A stretch of 64,000 bases of DNA, taken from the NCBI RefSeq assembly GCF_002259415.1, contig NZ_NPFY01000011.1, forward strand, positions 496,001 to 560,000. The letters run 5' to 3'. This DNA comes from Rhodococcus sp. 14-2470-1b (lineage in GTDB: Bacteria > Actinomycetota > Actinomycetes > Mycobacteriales > Mycobacteriaceae). Below the pieces are notes generated by a model, which did not search any database, had not been told where the DNA came from, and saw nothing but the letters and a program-made list of their open reading frames with translations. Of this stretch, positions 7,884-16,801 are shown in pieces; within the stretch, counting starts at the first letter, position 1; every line of letters starts with the position of its first letter. The position numbers were made by a program, and so were the translations under genes.

Positions 7884-9194
7884 CTAGGCTGCTTCGCGGT
7901 CCTCGTGCTGTTTCGCCTGCGTGAGTACGGCGGATTTGTCCGTGTACTGAAAGTGCGGGCGCTTGTCTCCGATGTACGAGCTCATCCACGACACCACGGC
8001 CACGTAGCGGTTGCGGAAGCCCACCATGTACATCAGGTGCACCGCCAACCACATGACCCACGCGACGGGGCCGGACATGTCGACCTTTCCGAACAACCGC
8101 ACCACTGCACTGAACCGGCCGACGATCGACATGCTTCCCTTGTCGGTGTACGCGAACGGGGTTCCGGCTTCCGTCTTTCCGGTGATGACCTTCGCGACGT
8201 GGCGGCCCTGCTGCATCGCGACGGGCGACTGACCGGGCAGACCGTTCAACGATGTCACGTCGCCGATCGCGTAGATGTCCTTTGCCGTACCGACGGTCAG
8301 GTCGTCGTGGACGAGAAGCCTGCCGGCGCGGTCGGTCTCGCAACCGGTGCGTTCGGCGACGGTGGCCGCCAGATCGCTGGCCTGCACGCCGGCCGACCAG
8401 ATGACGGTCTTGGCGGCGATGGTCCGCGACGTTTTCGTGTCCACGTCCTGAACCGTCACCGCGTCGTCGACGATGTCGGTGACCATGGCTCCGGTGACAA
8501 CCTCCACGCCCGACTTCTCCAACTTCGCGCGGGCGTAGGTGCTGAGCTTGCCGCCGAATGCGGGCAACACGTCCTTGACGCCGTCGACGAGCGTCACCGT
8601 CACGTCGTCCGGATGGATGTCCGGGAAGGATCCGGCGAAGTACCGCTGGGCGAGATCCCTGATCTGCCCGGCCAATTCCACACCGGTGGCACCGGCGCCG
8701 ACCACGACGAAGCTGAGCAGCTCCTTCCTCGCCTCCTGGTCGGAAGTCTGGTGAGCAGTCTCGTAGCAGCTCAGGATCTGCTCGCGCAGGGCGACGGCGT
8801 CGTCGACGGTCTTGAGCGCGAAGGTGCGGTCCTTGAATTCGTCGCGTCCGAAGTACGCCTGCGTCGCACCCGTCGCGACGATCAGTCGGCCGTACCCGAT
8901 GGTGTGGCTACCGCCTGCGCCGATGTAGGTGACCTGGTGCAACTCGGGGTCGACGTCGACGACCTTGCCGAGCCGGACGTCGGCCGATTCGTAGCGGGCG
9001 AGGATACGCCGGACGGGTGGAGCGATCTCGCCCGTCGACAGCATGCCGGTCGCGGCCTGGTAGAGAAGCGGTTGGAACAGGTGCTCCGTCGTGCTGGAGA
9101 TGAGCGAGAACTTCACGCCGGCCTTGCCCAGAGACTTGGCCGCAGCCAACGCTCCGAATCCCGATCCAACGATGACGACCTCGTACGTATCCAC
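7884..9194 (-). CDS. ndh: Type II NADH:quinone dehydrogenase (NDH-2)
   Basis: This is a 436-residue FAD protein. The N-terminal dinucleotide motif is GSGFGA at 10-15, the second one is VVVGAGATGVELAG near 165-178, and ATGDV-like FAD binding appears as YAIGDVTSLNG. The LFQPLLYQAATGMLS segment is typical of NDH-2. Hydrophobic stretches near residues 360-400 fit membrane attachment. It passes electrons from NADH to menaquinone without pumping protons. The GTG at 9194 (MDTYEVV after initiation) is preferred because GGAAAGGAAAA lies just upstream and the GXGXXG motif falls at the usual place. Divergent from a LysR gene. Confidence 0.87.
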   Translation of the reverse strand: MDTYEVVIVGSGFGALAAAKSLGKAGVKFSLISSTTEHLFQPLLYQAATGMLSTGEIAPPVRRILARYESADVRLGKVVDVDPELHQVTYIGAGGSHTIGYGRLIVATGATQAYFGRDEFKDRTFALKTVDDAVALREQILSCYETAHQTSDQEARKELLSFVVVGAGATGVELAGQIRDLAQRYFAGSFPDIHPDDVTVTLVDGVKDVLPAFGGKLSTYARAKLEKSGVEVVTGAMVTDIVDDAVTVQDVDTKTSRTIAAKTVIWSAGVQASDLAATVAERTGCETDRAGRLLVHDDLTVGTAKDIYAIGDVTSLNGLPGQSPVAMQQGRHVAKVITGKTEAGTPFAYTDKGSMSIVGRFSAVVRLFGKVDMSGPVAWVMWLAVHLMYMVGFRNRYVAVVSWMSSYIGDKRPHFQYTDKSAVLTQAKQHEDREAA

Positions 9195-9278
9195 TGGTTT
9201 TCCTTTCCAATCGAGCAACCACACTCCATGAAACGCCCCGGCCAGTGGTCTATCAACGGGAAATTTGGAATAGAATCG

Positions 9279-9293
9279 ATGAGTAAAACTCAT
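9279..9293. promoter_or_regulatory. LysR-type palindrome in the ndh/LysR gap
   Basis: ATGAGT at 9279-9284 and ACTCAT at 9288-9293 form a perfect 6-bp inverted repeat with a 3-base spacer. It has the T-N11-A character of LysR binding sites. It lies 12 bp before the preferred LysR start and about 85 bp from the ndh start. A binding role is inferred. Confidence 0.45.
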
Positions 9294-9305
9294 GAATGGA
9301 GCGCT

Positions 9306-10196
9306 GTGGAACTTCGGCAACTGAAGTACTTCCTCGCCGTGGGCGAGGAGTTGAGCTTCTCGCGCGCCGCCGAACGGTGCTACGTCTCGCAGTCGGCGAT
9401 CAGCCTCCAGATCGGCAAACTGGAACGCGAGATGGGCGAGTCACTGTTCGAACGGTCGTCGCGCTCGGTCCGATTGACCGTTGTCGGAACACAATTGATG
9501 TCCATCGCACGTCACATGGTCGAGCTCGAGCAGTCCGCGCTCGCGTTGACGGCCAGGCGCCGGAATCAGCTGCGACTGACCGGCAACATGACATTCGCGG
9601 CCAACGCAATCGCCGCGATCGTCCAAGTACGCGAGCGGCATCCGGAAGCCGAGATCGATTTCGTTCTGAAACGATTCGCCGAACAGATCGAAGCCGTCAC
9701 GTCGGGCGACTGCCAGGTGGCCTTGATCCGAGGCAACGTCGAGCGCTCCGGTCTCGAAGTCACCGAACTGTGGAAGGAGAACCTCGTCGTCGTTCTCGCC
9801 GACAGTCACCCGCTGGCATCCGGGCCGGATCCTCGACTCGAGCAGCTCGCCCAGTACCCTCTGCTCCTACCCAAGCGTAGCGAGCAGATCCTGCTGCATC
9901 GGGTAATCGAAGGAGCAATGAAGAGAAGTGGTCGACGCCTGGCCTTCGGCCCACCTATCGCCATGGACCACACGGCAAGCGCTGAACTGCTCAACCACCC
10001 TGAATGCTGGTCCATCATCTACGCGAGCACGGCCGAGAGCACTCCGAAGACCGGGCTGGTGTTCCGCACCGAAGCGCAGCGCAGACTGAAACTTCCCGTC
10101 TCGGCGGTGGTCGACTCGTCCATCCCTCCGACGGATATTCAGCGGGATCTCATTGCTGCACTTGCCGATACAGCGCCGTCGCCGGTGCCGCTCTGA
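9306..10196 (+). CDS. LysR-family transcriptional regulator
   Basis: This 296-residue protein begins VELRQLKYFLAVGEELSFSR, the standard LysR N-terminus, followed by the winged helix (AAERCYVSQSAISLQIGKLE) and a substrate-binding domain. The GTG at 9306 is chosen because the family starts at this residue and GGAG at 9297-9300 is well spaced. An ATG at 9279 would add nine residues and would place the palindrome inside the gene. It is divergent from ndh, so control of NADH oxidation is a reasonable guess but is not shown by the sequence. The effector is unknown. Confidence 0.87.
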   Translation: MELRQLKYFLAVGEELSFSRAAERCYVSQSAISLQIGKLEREMGESLFERSSRSVRLTVVGTQLMSIARHMVELEQSALALTARRRNQLRLTGNMTFAANAIAAIVQVRERHPEAEIDFVLKRFAEQIEAVTSGDCQVALIRGNVERSGLEVTELWKENLVVVLADSHPLASGPDPRLEQLAQYPLLLPKRSEQILLHRVIEGAMKRSGRRLAFGPPIAMDHTASAELLNHPECWSIIYASTAESTPKTGLVFRTEAQRRLKLPVSAVVDSSIPPTDIQRDLIAALADTAPSPVPL

Positions 10197-10205
10197 CGCG
10201 CGGTG

Positions 10206-10712
10206 TCACAGGATGCCGGACTCGCGCATCTGCTGCACGACGAACGCCCCGGAGTAGACGTCGATGTACGTCCGTTCCGTCTGATGCGGCGAGAACGCGA
10301 CCCCGAACCGAACCGGGCCCGGCTCGGACCGCGACACCGCGATGTCGACCGAGTATCGACCGTCCGGGGTGCTCACATCACCGGCGCGATAGAGGTAGTC
10401 GGCGACTCCCACCCGAACATCACGTTGCTCTGCTTTCTTTCCTGCACCGGTGATCTCCCGGAATGAGATGGAGTCCAACCCGACACACGAGTAGACCCGC
10501 GCGAAGACGTCGCCCTCCGGGTCCACCCAGCCTCCGCCGAGCGCACCACCCGCCTGCGACAGCCACTCGTCGGCCCACTCGGGAGCGGTCTCCCCAGTCA
10601 CACGCAGATCCGACGCCACCGCGTCGCTGCAACTGGGGTCGCCCGGCTGCGGCGCGGCACACCCGCCGATCGCAGCCACAGCGACCAGCACAGGCGCGAC
10701 AACCTTCTTCAC
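10206..10712 (-). CDS. Predicted lipoprotein of unknown function
   Basis: This 168-residue protein has a short lysine-containing signal (KKVVAPVLVAVAAIGGC) with lipobox AIGGC, so it should be lipidated at that Cys and face the outside of the membrane. The mature part has further Cys residues (PSCSDAV and YSCVGL) that may pair. The GTG at 10712 gives a compact signal peptide behind GGTGG. Longer starts exist up to 10748. It lies 39 bp downstream of mqo on the same strand and may share its transcript. I do not recognise the family. Confidence 0.7.
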   Translation of the reverse strand: MKKVVAPVLVAVAAIGGCAAPQPGDPSCSDAVASDLRVTGETAPEWADEWLSQAGGALGGGWVDPEGDVFARVYSCVGLDSISFREITGAGKKAEQRDVRVGVADYLYRAGDVSTPDGRYSVDIAVSRSEPGPVRFGVAFSPHQTERTYIDVYSGAFVVQQMRESGIL

Positions 10713-10751
10713 CGCTTCCACCACCTCATCCCAGACCGCCGGCGACACTCG

Positions 10752-12188
10752 TCACCGAAAACCATACCTTTCGGATTGTTCCTGCAGTGCGTCATGCCGT
10801 GGGACGGGAGCAGCCAGCATCGCGTCGAGCCGCGGCTGCCACTCGGTTCGATCGTCGGCGAAACATCTCGTCAACACCTCGATCATCGCTCCGGGCGCAA
10901 CCGAGGCGCCGGGCGAGGCACCGAGCAAGCCCGCGATCGATCCGTCACCGCCGGTGACGATTTCCGTGCCGAACATCAGATCGCCGCGAAATCTGCTGCG
11001 TGGCTTGATCACCTGAGCTCGCTGACCGGCCTGGATCAGTCGCCAGTGCGCGGGATCGGCGTCGGGGTAGAACGTTTCGAGTTCGGCGAACTTTCGTTTC
11101 GACGACGCCAGAACCTGCCCGGCGAGATAACGGACGAGGGGGAGGTTGCGGATACCGACCGACAACAGAACGGGAAGGTTTCGAAGGCGGACGGTACCGA
11201 AGAGATCGCGGAGACGCCCGTGTTTCAGCAGGCGGGTGCTGAAGGTCGCGTACGGTCCGAACATGAGCGACGTCATGCCGTCGACATGCCTTCTGTCCAA
11301 GTGCGGCAACGACATCGGGGGTGCACCGAGCGACGGTTTACCGTAGACCTTCACACCGTGCCGCGCGACGACCTCCGGGGCATCGGTGAACAAGAACTCG
11401 GCGCCGAAGGGAAACACTCCGTACCCGCGGATTTCGGGAACACGAGCCTTCTGCAACAGACGCAGTGCGTAACCGCCGGCGCCGACGAACACGAACCGCG
11501 CGCGAACCTCGAACACCCGCCCGGTCGACCGGACTCGACCCGAAAGATGCCACAGACCGTCCGACGTGCGGCGCAGACGTGTCACCTCGTGGCCGGTGCG
11601 GATCAAGCACCCGCTGGCCTCCATCGTCCGGCCGAGCGATTCGGTGAGCGCGCCGAAGTCGATGTCGGTCCCACCGGCGTCCCAGGTCGCCGCGATCCGC
11701 TCGTCCGGCGCGCGACCGTCGACGAGCAACGGCGCCCAGCCGCGAATTCGATCACGATCCTCGGAATACTCCATACCCTGGAACAGGGGGTTCGACTTCA
11801 GCGTCTCCCATCTGACTCGCAGGTAGTCCGCATCGACATCGCCGAACACCACGTCCATGTGAGGCACTGCGTTCAGGAACGACGGATCGAGGTCCCCGCT
11901 CCGCGTCAGCGAGTCCCAGAATGCCCTCGACACCGCGAACTGCCGTGCGATCTGCTCGGTCCGGGACGAGTCGTCGGCGTCGGGCATGTAGTTGAGTTCG
12001 CACAGACCTGCGTGACCGGTACCCGCGTTGTTCCACGGACCCGAGCTCTCGCCGGCCAGCCGGTCGAGTCGCTCGAACAACGCGATCGACCTGTTCGGCA
12101 GCACCTTCTGGATCAGCGTTCCGAGGGTCGTGGACATGACGCCGCCGCCGACGAGCGCGACGTCCAGGATTTCCGCGTGTGATGTCAT
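10752..12188 (-). CDS. mqo: Malate:quinone oxidoreductase
   Basis: This 478-residue FAD protein opens with the dinucleotide fold DVALVGGGVMSTTLGTLIQ and has the Mqo hallmarks GPWNNAGTGHAGLCELNY, AWDAGGTDIDFGALT-like text and the C-terminal GASPGASVAP. It oxidises malate to oxaloacetate and reduces quinone at the membrane, replacing or assisting soluble malate dehydrogenase. Length is slightly below the usual 490-500. The ATG at 12188 (MTSHAEILDVALVG) puts the FAD motif at the normal position. It is divergent from a LysR gene 67 bp away, a plausible regulator. Confidence 0.9.
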   Translation of the reverse strand: MTSHAEILDVALVGGGVMSTTLGTLIQKVLPNRSIALFERLDRLAGESSGPWNNAGTGHAGLCELNYMPDADDSSRTEQIARQFAVSRAFWDSLTRSGDLDPSFLNAVPHMDVVFGDVDADYLRVRWETLKSNPLFQGMEYSEDRDRIRGWAPLLVDGRAPDERIAATWDAGGTDIDFGALTESLGRTMEASGCLIRTGHEVTRLRRTSDGLWHLSGRVRSTGRVFEVRARFVFVGAGGYALRLLQKARVPEIRGYGVFPFGAEFLFTDAPEVVARHGVKVYGKPSLGAPPMSLPHLDRRHVDGMTSLMFGPYATFSTRLLKHGRLRDLFGTVRLRNLPVLLSVGIRNLPLVRYLAGQVLASSKRKFAELETFYPDADPAHWRLIQAGQRAQVIKPRSRFRGDLMFGTEIVTGGDGSIAGLLGASPGASVAPGAMIEVLTRCFADDRTEWQPRLDAMLAAPVPRHDALQEQSERYGFR

Positions 12189-12255
12189 GCCGTCAATGCT
12201 GGCGGCGACGAGACCGTTCCGTCCAATGAGAAGTTCGAGCAATTATCATGCGGAA

Positions 12256-13164
12256 ATGGATGACTACTCGTTCGACCGCCCGGAGTCCGTAGCGCCCCTG
12301 CTCGCCGCCTTCGACGCCGTCGCCGCGGAGGGCCACGTCACCCGCGCGGCCGCCCGGCTCGACGTGCCCCAATCCTCGGTCAGCAGAAGGGTGCACAGCC
12401 TCGAGCGCATCCTCGGGTTGGCGCTGATACAACCGGTGGGTCGCGGGGTCACGCTGACCGCGTCGGGCCGAGAGTTGTTCGACCGCACCCACCATGTGAT
12501 GCGGGAACTCGACGACGCTGTCGCCGCGGTGCGGTCCGACGCCGATCCGGACAGCGGAGTCGTCGGGTTCGGATTCCCTCTGACGCTCGGATCCCGTTCG
12601 GTGGCCGCCCTTCTGACGGACTTTCATGCAGTCGCTCCCCGCGTCAGGGTTCGACTGGTGCAAGCACACGGCGAAGCCCTCGCGGACATGATTCGCGACG
12701 GCCGATTGGATCTCGCCGTCATGATTCCTCCGCCCGACGATCTGGACGTGACGGTGCTGGGCAGCCAGCAGATCTTCGTCCACGTAGCGGCCACACACCC
12801 GTTGGCGTCTCGTCGGGCACTCGCGGTCGAGGATCTCGCCGACGAAGCCTTCGTGGCCAGCCCACCGTCGTTCCAGCTCCGCACCCTGCTCGACACGTGG
12901 TGCGCGGAAGCCGGATTCGTCCCGCGGGTTCCCTTCGAGATCAGTGAGATCGACACCATCGAGGCACTCGTACGAGCCGGGCTCGGGGTCGCGCTGCTAC
13001 CCAAACCGGAGGTCACCGTCGCCGGAGTGACGACCGTTCCCTTGACCGGTGACCGCACTCGATCGGTCGGGCTGGCGACGGGTCGACGCCGACCGACAGC
13101 TCCCGTCGCGCACTTCCATCGTCACGTCACCCACCACGCGCAGCAGCTCATTGTTCGACCCTGA
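12256..13164 (+). CDS. LysR-family transcriptional regulator (next to mqo)
   Basis: This 302-residue protein has an N-terminal winged helix (HVTRAAARLDVPQSSVSRRV near residues 27-46) and a LysR substrate-binding domain ending in GLGVALLPKPEV. The ATG at 12256 gives MDDYSFDRPESVAPLL. It is transcribed away from mqo across a 67-bp gap, the arrangement of a LysR gene and its target. Regulation of mqo is inferred from position only. No effector can be read from the sequence. Confidence 0.85.
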   Translation: MDDYSFDRPESVAPLLAAFDAVAAEGHVTRAAARLDVPQSSVSRRVHSLERILGLALIQPVGRGVTLTASGRELFDRTHHVMRELDDAVAAVRSDADPDSGVVGFGFPLTLGSRSVAALLTDFHAVAPRVRVRLVQAHGEALADMIRDGRLDLAVMIPPPDDLDVTVLGSQQIFVHVAATHPLASRRALAVEDLADEAFVASPPSFQLRTLLDTWCAEAGFVPRVPFEISEIDTIEALVRAGLGVALLPKPEVTVAGVTTVPLTGDRTRSVGLATGRRRPTAPVAHFHRHVTHHAQQLIVRP

Positions 13165-13198
13165 GCGCTCGGAGCCCGCCTACCCGAGAACTCCGATG

Positions 13199-13765
13199 TC
13201 AGAGAACATGACCCGAGGACAGCTCGATACCCCGCCCGACCCGAACGACGCTCTCGCGCAGAATCAGATAGGCCGACTCCAGATCCACATTCGTCGCCAG
13301 CACAGTACCGTCCGAGAATTGAATCCCACCGTGCTCACCGGACGAAACACGCACGACGGTCGAGCCGATTGCCGGTGAACCGGTCGGTGACGCAGGCGCG
13401 GCGGACGTTTCCGGCGCGTCCAGCGTCTCGATGATGCCGCCGGGAAGGCACAGCACCGTCGCACCGTCCGGCGCCGTGTATTCCCAGGACTCGACTTCCT
13501 CCCGGGGGGCTGCGGTGACGGCAGTTCCATCGTCGAACTGCAGCGTCAGCGTGCCGTCCGCAGACAACTCGGACAACGTGCACCGCGCGGTCAGCAGGGA
13601 CGTCAATGCACGCAGCCCCTCGAACTGGTTGTCCTCGTCGAACCGTGTGCCACCGATGTCGAGCTGACTGAACGCCACCGCCGAACCGTCGTCGAAGCCG
13701 ATACTCAGATCGAAGTCGAGGTGAACGTTCCGCACTCGTGCGTTCTGCACGTCGACCGTCGTCAC
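13199..13765 (-). CDS. Uncharacterised protein with two beta-rich repeats (DUF6188-like)
   Basis: This 188-residue protein has two similar beta-rich units, one near residues 5-45 (VRNVHLDFDLSIGFDDGSAV) and one in the C-terminal half (QFSDGTVLATNV), separated by an Ala/Pro/Ser-rich linker (ETSAAPASPTGSPAIG). The first half also carries LTLQFDDGTAV. It resembles DUF6188 proteins, but I am not certain. No signal peptide or catalytic motif is visible. Its ATG overlaps the stop of the upstream luciferase-like gene by 4 bp (13762-13765). Confidence 0.6.
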   Translation of the reverse strand: MTTVDVQNARVRNVHLDFDLSIGFDDGSAVAFSQLDIGGTRFDEDNQFEGLRALTSLLTARCTLSELSADGTLTLQFDDGTAVTAAPREEVESWEYTAPDGATVLCLPGGIIETLDAPETSAAPASPTGSPAIGSTVVRVSSGEHGGIQFSDGTVLATNVDLESAYLILRESVVRVGRGIELSSGHVL

Positions 13766-14521
13766 CGGGGAGGTCCCCCGGAGGCGAGGTGGACGGCGCG
13801 CTGGAACACACCGTTCAGATCGGTTGTCTGCGGGCCTGGTTCGAGGACCAGAGTGGTCGCACCGGCCTCGACGTACGCGTCGAGGTCATCCACCTGATCC
13901 GACACGTACACGACGATGTCGTGGCCCGGCCCACCGACGATGTGGCCGATGGCGTCGCGGACCTGCTGCGGCGTCGTGGAACTCGTCAGGATCGTCCCGC
14001 AGCTCGTCTCGCCGCTCACACTAAGGGTTTTCGGTCGCGTCGCACCGACCAGAAGTGGCGGAGGCACCGCCGGCGGCCAATCCAAGCGGACGTTGTCCAA
14101 CGAGACGTAGCGGCCTCGAACGTCAACCGTCTCACCTGCCAGCAGACTAGTCAGTGCCGTCATCTGCTCGCGAAGAAGAGTCAGCGGGGACTGCACTCGC
14201 GCCCCGAACCTGGCCCATCCAATCCTGCACACCGTGACCGAGCCCGACCCGCGTCCGTCCCGGGTGCAGCCGAGCCAGAGCAGCGACCTCCATCGCCGTG
14301 GACGCGACGTTCCGCAGCGGGGTGGGCAGGACTCCGATCCCGACCTTCACCCGCGGCGTCACCGCGAGAACAGTTGCGGCCATGGAGATTCCCCCGGAGA
14401 AGAAACAGTCCTCCCACAGCCAGATCTCGTCCACCCCCGCCGTGTCGGCCGCACGCGCCGCGTCGACGATGGCCTCCGGCGGCAGTTCCGGTCTCAGCAC
14501 AACACCGAATCGCGTCATCAC
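13762..14521 (-). pseudogene. Luciferase-like (LLM class) flavin monooxygenase, frameshifted
   Basis: Two overlapping frames encode one LLM-family protein. The first starts at 14521 (MMTRFGVVLRPELPPEAIVD) and runs to GLGHGVQDWMGQV. The second resumes at GARVQSPLTLLREQM and ends at 13762. Removing one base near 14206 joins them into a continuous family-like sequence (WMGQV-GARVQSP). The intact product would be about 253 residues, short for the family. This is either a real inactivating indel or a sequencing error. An FMN-dependent oxidoreductase with an unknown substrate would result if the frame were intact. Confidence 0.75.
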
Positions 14522-14544
14522 ATCCCCTTCTCTTCCACTTCATC

Positions 14545-14675
14545 CTCCACTCCCGCTTCACCGAAGGTCATTCCGCAGGCTCCACTCCCGCCCCACCGAA
14601 GGTCATTCCGCAGGCTCCACTCCCGCCGCACCGAAGGTCATTCCGCAGGCTCCACTCCCGCCCCACCGAAGGTCA
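14545..14675. repeat. 35-bp tandem repeat, about 3.7 copies
   Basis: Units start at 14545, 14580, 14615 and 14650, each beginning CTCCACTCCCGC and containing ACCGAAGGTCATTCCGCAGG. The first three are complete at 35 bp and differ at one to three positions, and the fourth stops after GGTCA. The array fills the gap between the TIMP-like gene and the LLM gene. The fourth unit supplies the stop codon of the TIMP-like gene. There are no spacers, so it is not a CRISPR. Confidence 0.92.
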
Positions 14676-15242
14676 GGATCGACGCCTACCCAGCAGAAGA
14701 ACCCCGCCGACGGCAACGACCACGCTGACCACTCCGGCGACCCCGAGCCACAGCGTCGCACCGATCGGAGGGGAATCGGTCTCCAGCACGGTGGGAGTGC
14801 CGTAGGAGCGCTCGGCAGCGTCGCGCGTCGTACGATCGGTCCCCGGCGCCGTGGCCGAACAGCTGTTGACCTGCAAACGATCCCGCGACGACTCACCGCG
14901 TTGGGCGAAGAAGATGTATTCGTCACCGACCGCCAGCGTCGAGCCACACGCGGCCGACTCCGCGGCCGTCGACACCACGGCGTCGGCATCCACGTCACCG
15001 TCGTAGATCTCGCTGACCCGAACGCTGTAGGTGAGTGTGCTGCCGTCGTCGCGGACATCGGTCGCCACCCCGACGAAGACCGCGCCGTCGGGAGACGAGT
15101 GCTGTCGAACACGGTCACTCACCTGAGACAGGCCGTAGGCACACGTGCAAGCCTGCGCGACGGGGGGAGTGATGCCGGTCGCCAACCCTGCCGCCACGGC
15201 ACCGACCAACACGACTCGCCCTGCGATCCGCCCCGTACGCAT
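14673..15242 (-). CDS. Secreted TIMP-like (NTR-fold) protein with C-terminal anchor
   Basis: This 189-residue protein has an N-terminal signal (ending PPVAQA near residue 31) followed directly by CTCAYG, so the mature protein would start with a Cys-x-Cys as in TIMP/netrin-like inhibitors. It continues with an OB-like strand pattern (VFVGVATDV, YSVRVSEIYDGD, CGSTLAVGDEYIFF) and three further Cys. A membrane helix near 160-182 ends in GRRRS, so the protein is probably anchored. Protease inhibition is known for animal TIMPs; for the bacterial relatives it is unproven. The stop codon lies in a tandem repeat unit. Confidence 0.7.
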   Translation of the reverse strand: MRTGRIAGRVVLVGAVAAGLATGITPPVAQACTCAYGLSQVSDRVRQHSSPDGAVFVGVATDVRDDGSTLTYSVRVSEIYDGDVDADAVVSTAAESAACGSTLAVGDEYIFFAQRGESSRDRLQVNSCSATAPGTDRTTRDAAERSYGTPTVLETDSPPIGATLWLGVAGVVSVVVAVGGVLLLGRRRS

Positions 15243-15283
15243 GAGACCAGCGTCGCACGCCACGTCGGTGCAGTCCATGCGTC

Positions 15284-15544
15284 CTACCGCGGACGGTCGG
15301 TCGTGAAACTCGAACCGCGACCCCAGACGAACCACACGATCGTCCCCAGAAACGGGAACGCCAGCACGATCAGGACCCAGATCGCTTTGCCAGCGGTCGT
15401 GTAGTTCTTCGACTGCAGAATGCTGACCAGGGCGGCGACGAACAACGCGAACGCCGCGACGACAAGGATCAGAATCAGAACCCCGAAACCGAGCCCGAAA
15501 ACCGTGGTGGCCGTGTCGTCCTGCGCGCTGAGTTCCAGCAACAT
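15284..15544 (-). CDS. PLDc_N-type small membrane protein
   Basis: This 86-residue protein has two transmembrane helices (about 15-42 and 56-75). Between and after them is the segment KAIWVLIVLAFPFLGTIVWF and then WGRG, typical of the N-terminal domain found alone or ahead of cardiolipin synthases. There is no HKD motif, so it is not itself a phospholipase. The ATG at 15544 (MLLELSAQD) follows AAAGGAACG, which is better than the upstream start in frame. The role is unknown. Confidence 0.72.
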   Translation of the reverse strand: MLLELSAQDDTATTVFGLGFGVLILILVVAAFALFVAALVSILQSKNYTTAGKAIWVLIVLAFPFLGTIVWFVWGRGSSFTTDRPR

Positions 15545-15687
15545 CGAACGTTCCTTTCGTCGAAGCGGTGATGTGCACTCCACCCTACGAACGCGGGAGC
15601 CGTCACACATCGTCGTTGCGATGTACATTCCGTACGCCTTCGGAACGACTCGACCCCGACCTCGGGTGCTGTGGCACGATCGGACGA

Positions 15688-16260
15688 ATGGGGCGTGACG
15701 ACTTTCTGGCGGCCATCGGAACCAACCCTGTGGTCGTCGAGATCCTCGAGCGTGGACCAGAACTCGGGTTCACCGACTGGTATCTGACGGCAGGTGGCCT
15801 GTTCCAGACCGTCTGGAACCACGTCACCGGTTCCGATCCTCGAGCCGGCATACGCGACTACGACTTTCTCTACTACGACGGCACGGACCTGTCGTACGAA
15901 TCAGAGGATCGCGTCATTCGACGTGCGGAAACTCTGTTCGCCGATCTGGGAGTCGACGTCGAGGTGCGCAACCAAGCCCGCGTTCATCTCTGGTACGAAG
16001 ATCGCTTCGGCGCACCGGTGAAGCCGTTCCGGAGCACGGAGGACGGAATCGACCACTTCGTGTCCACCACCTGCTGTTTCGGGGCACGCAGCGAGAACGA
16101 CGGAACGACGACGGTGTACGCACCGCACGGATTCGACGACGTGTTCGCCGGGGTGATCAGGCCGAACCCGCTCCTCCCGATGCGGCACGTCTACGAGTCG
16201 AAGGCCGCCCGGTGGACGTCGATCTGGCCGCATCTGACGGTTCTCCCGTGGCCGGAGTAG
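15688..16260 (+). CDS. Nucleotidyltransferase-family protein (NTP_transf_6/DUF925-like)
   Basis: This 190-residue protein has GGLFQTVWN at 36-44 and a RDYDFLYYD acidic motif at 56-64, the pattern of the NTP_transf_6 nucleotidyltransferase-like family. WYEDRFG and the C-terminal SIWPHL segment also fit. The family is predicted to transfer nucleotides, but substrates are not known. The ATG at 15688 is the most compact start. It lies in a divergent position relative to the PLDc_N gene and convergent to the SWIM gene (10-bp gap). Confidence 0.75.
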   Translation: MGRDDFLAAIGTNPVVVEILERGPELGFTDWYLTAGGLFQTVWNHVTGSDPRAGIRDYDFLYYDGTDLSYESEDRVIRRAETLFADLGVDVEVRNQARVHLWYEDRFGAPVKPFRSTEDGIDHFVSTTCCFGARSENDGTTTVYAPHGFDDVFAGVIRPNPLLPMRHVYESKAARWTSIWPHLTVLPWPE

Positions 16261-16270
16261 ATGCGCTGTC

Positions 16271-16801
16271 CTACCCGTAGAAGGTCGCCGGGTCGAGGCC
16301 GTCGATCGGCAGCCGAGCCGCATCGGCGTCGGGCGAGGTACTCACCCCGCGCAACTCGATCGCCGACACCGGGCGCTCGTCCATGCGTCGAGCAATCTCG
16401 AAGAACACCGCGAGCACGTGCACACAGGGACGAGTTCGTTGCGGGCAGTCGCAGTCGGCGGTCAGCTCGTCACGACTCGGACCGGCGGGCATGCCTGCCT
16501 TCGACCAATCGGCGTGGACTGAATCCGGCACGTCGCCGGCGGGTAGACCGCGCAGCGCTGCTCGGGCAGACTTCGCAGCGTCGTCCGCCCAGATTGGACA
16601 GTGCAGGCTGACGTGCTGGTCACGCGCCCCGAACACGGTTGCCGTGATCGACCCGGCCGCGATAACGACGTCGCCGACCTTGTCGTTTCGGACCAGTGAT
16701 CGAGCCCGAGGAAGCGCGGGATTCGGTCGGGTGATGGACGTCGGCTGCGCCAGCCGTACCCAGTCACGCCCCCACGCAGTGACTCCGAGATCGTCACTCA
16801 T
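16271..16801 (-). CDS. SWIM zinc-finger protein
   Basis: This 176-residue protein carries the SWIM motif Cys117-x-Cys119-x6-Cys126-x-His128 (CDCPQRTRPCVHVLAVFFEI). It starts with W-x-W-like aromatic text (WGRDWVRLAQ) common in partners of SNF2 helicases. Its ATG overlaps the stop of the SNF2 gene by 4 bp (16798-16801), so both are translated together. In actinobacteria these two genes form a conserved pair, and the SWIM protein is thought to bring nucleic-acid or protein binding to the helicase. The pathway is not established. Confidence 0.85.
   Translation of the reverse strand: MSDDLGVTAWGRDWVRLAQPTSITRPNPALPRARSLVRNDKVGDVVIAAGSITATVFGARDQHVSLHCPIWADDAAKSARAALRGLPAGDVPDSVHADWSKAGMPAGPSRDELTADCDCPQRTRPCVHVLAVFFEIARRMDERPVSAIELRGVSTSPDADAARLPIDGLDPATFYG

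Noticed and set aside
7878..9278. A long plus-strand open frame over the ndh region
   Set aside because: It runs antisense to a well-supported NDH-2 gene. Only the part from 9306 onward is LysR-like.
14545..14675. CRISPR-like array
   Set aside because: The 35-bp units are strictly tandem with no unique spacers, and no cas genes are in the window.
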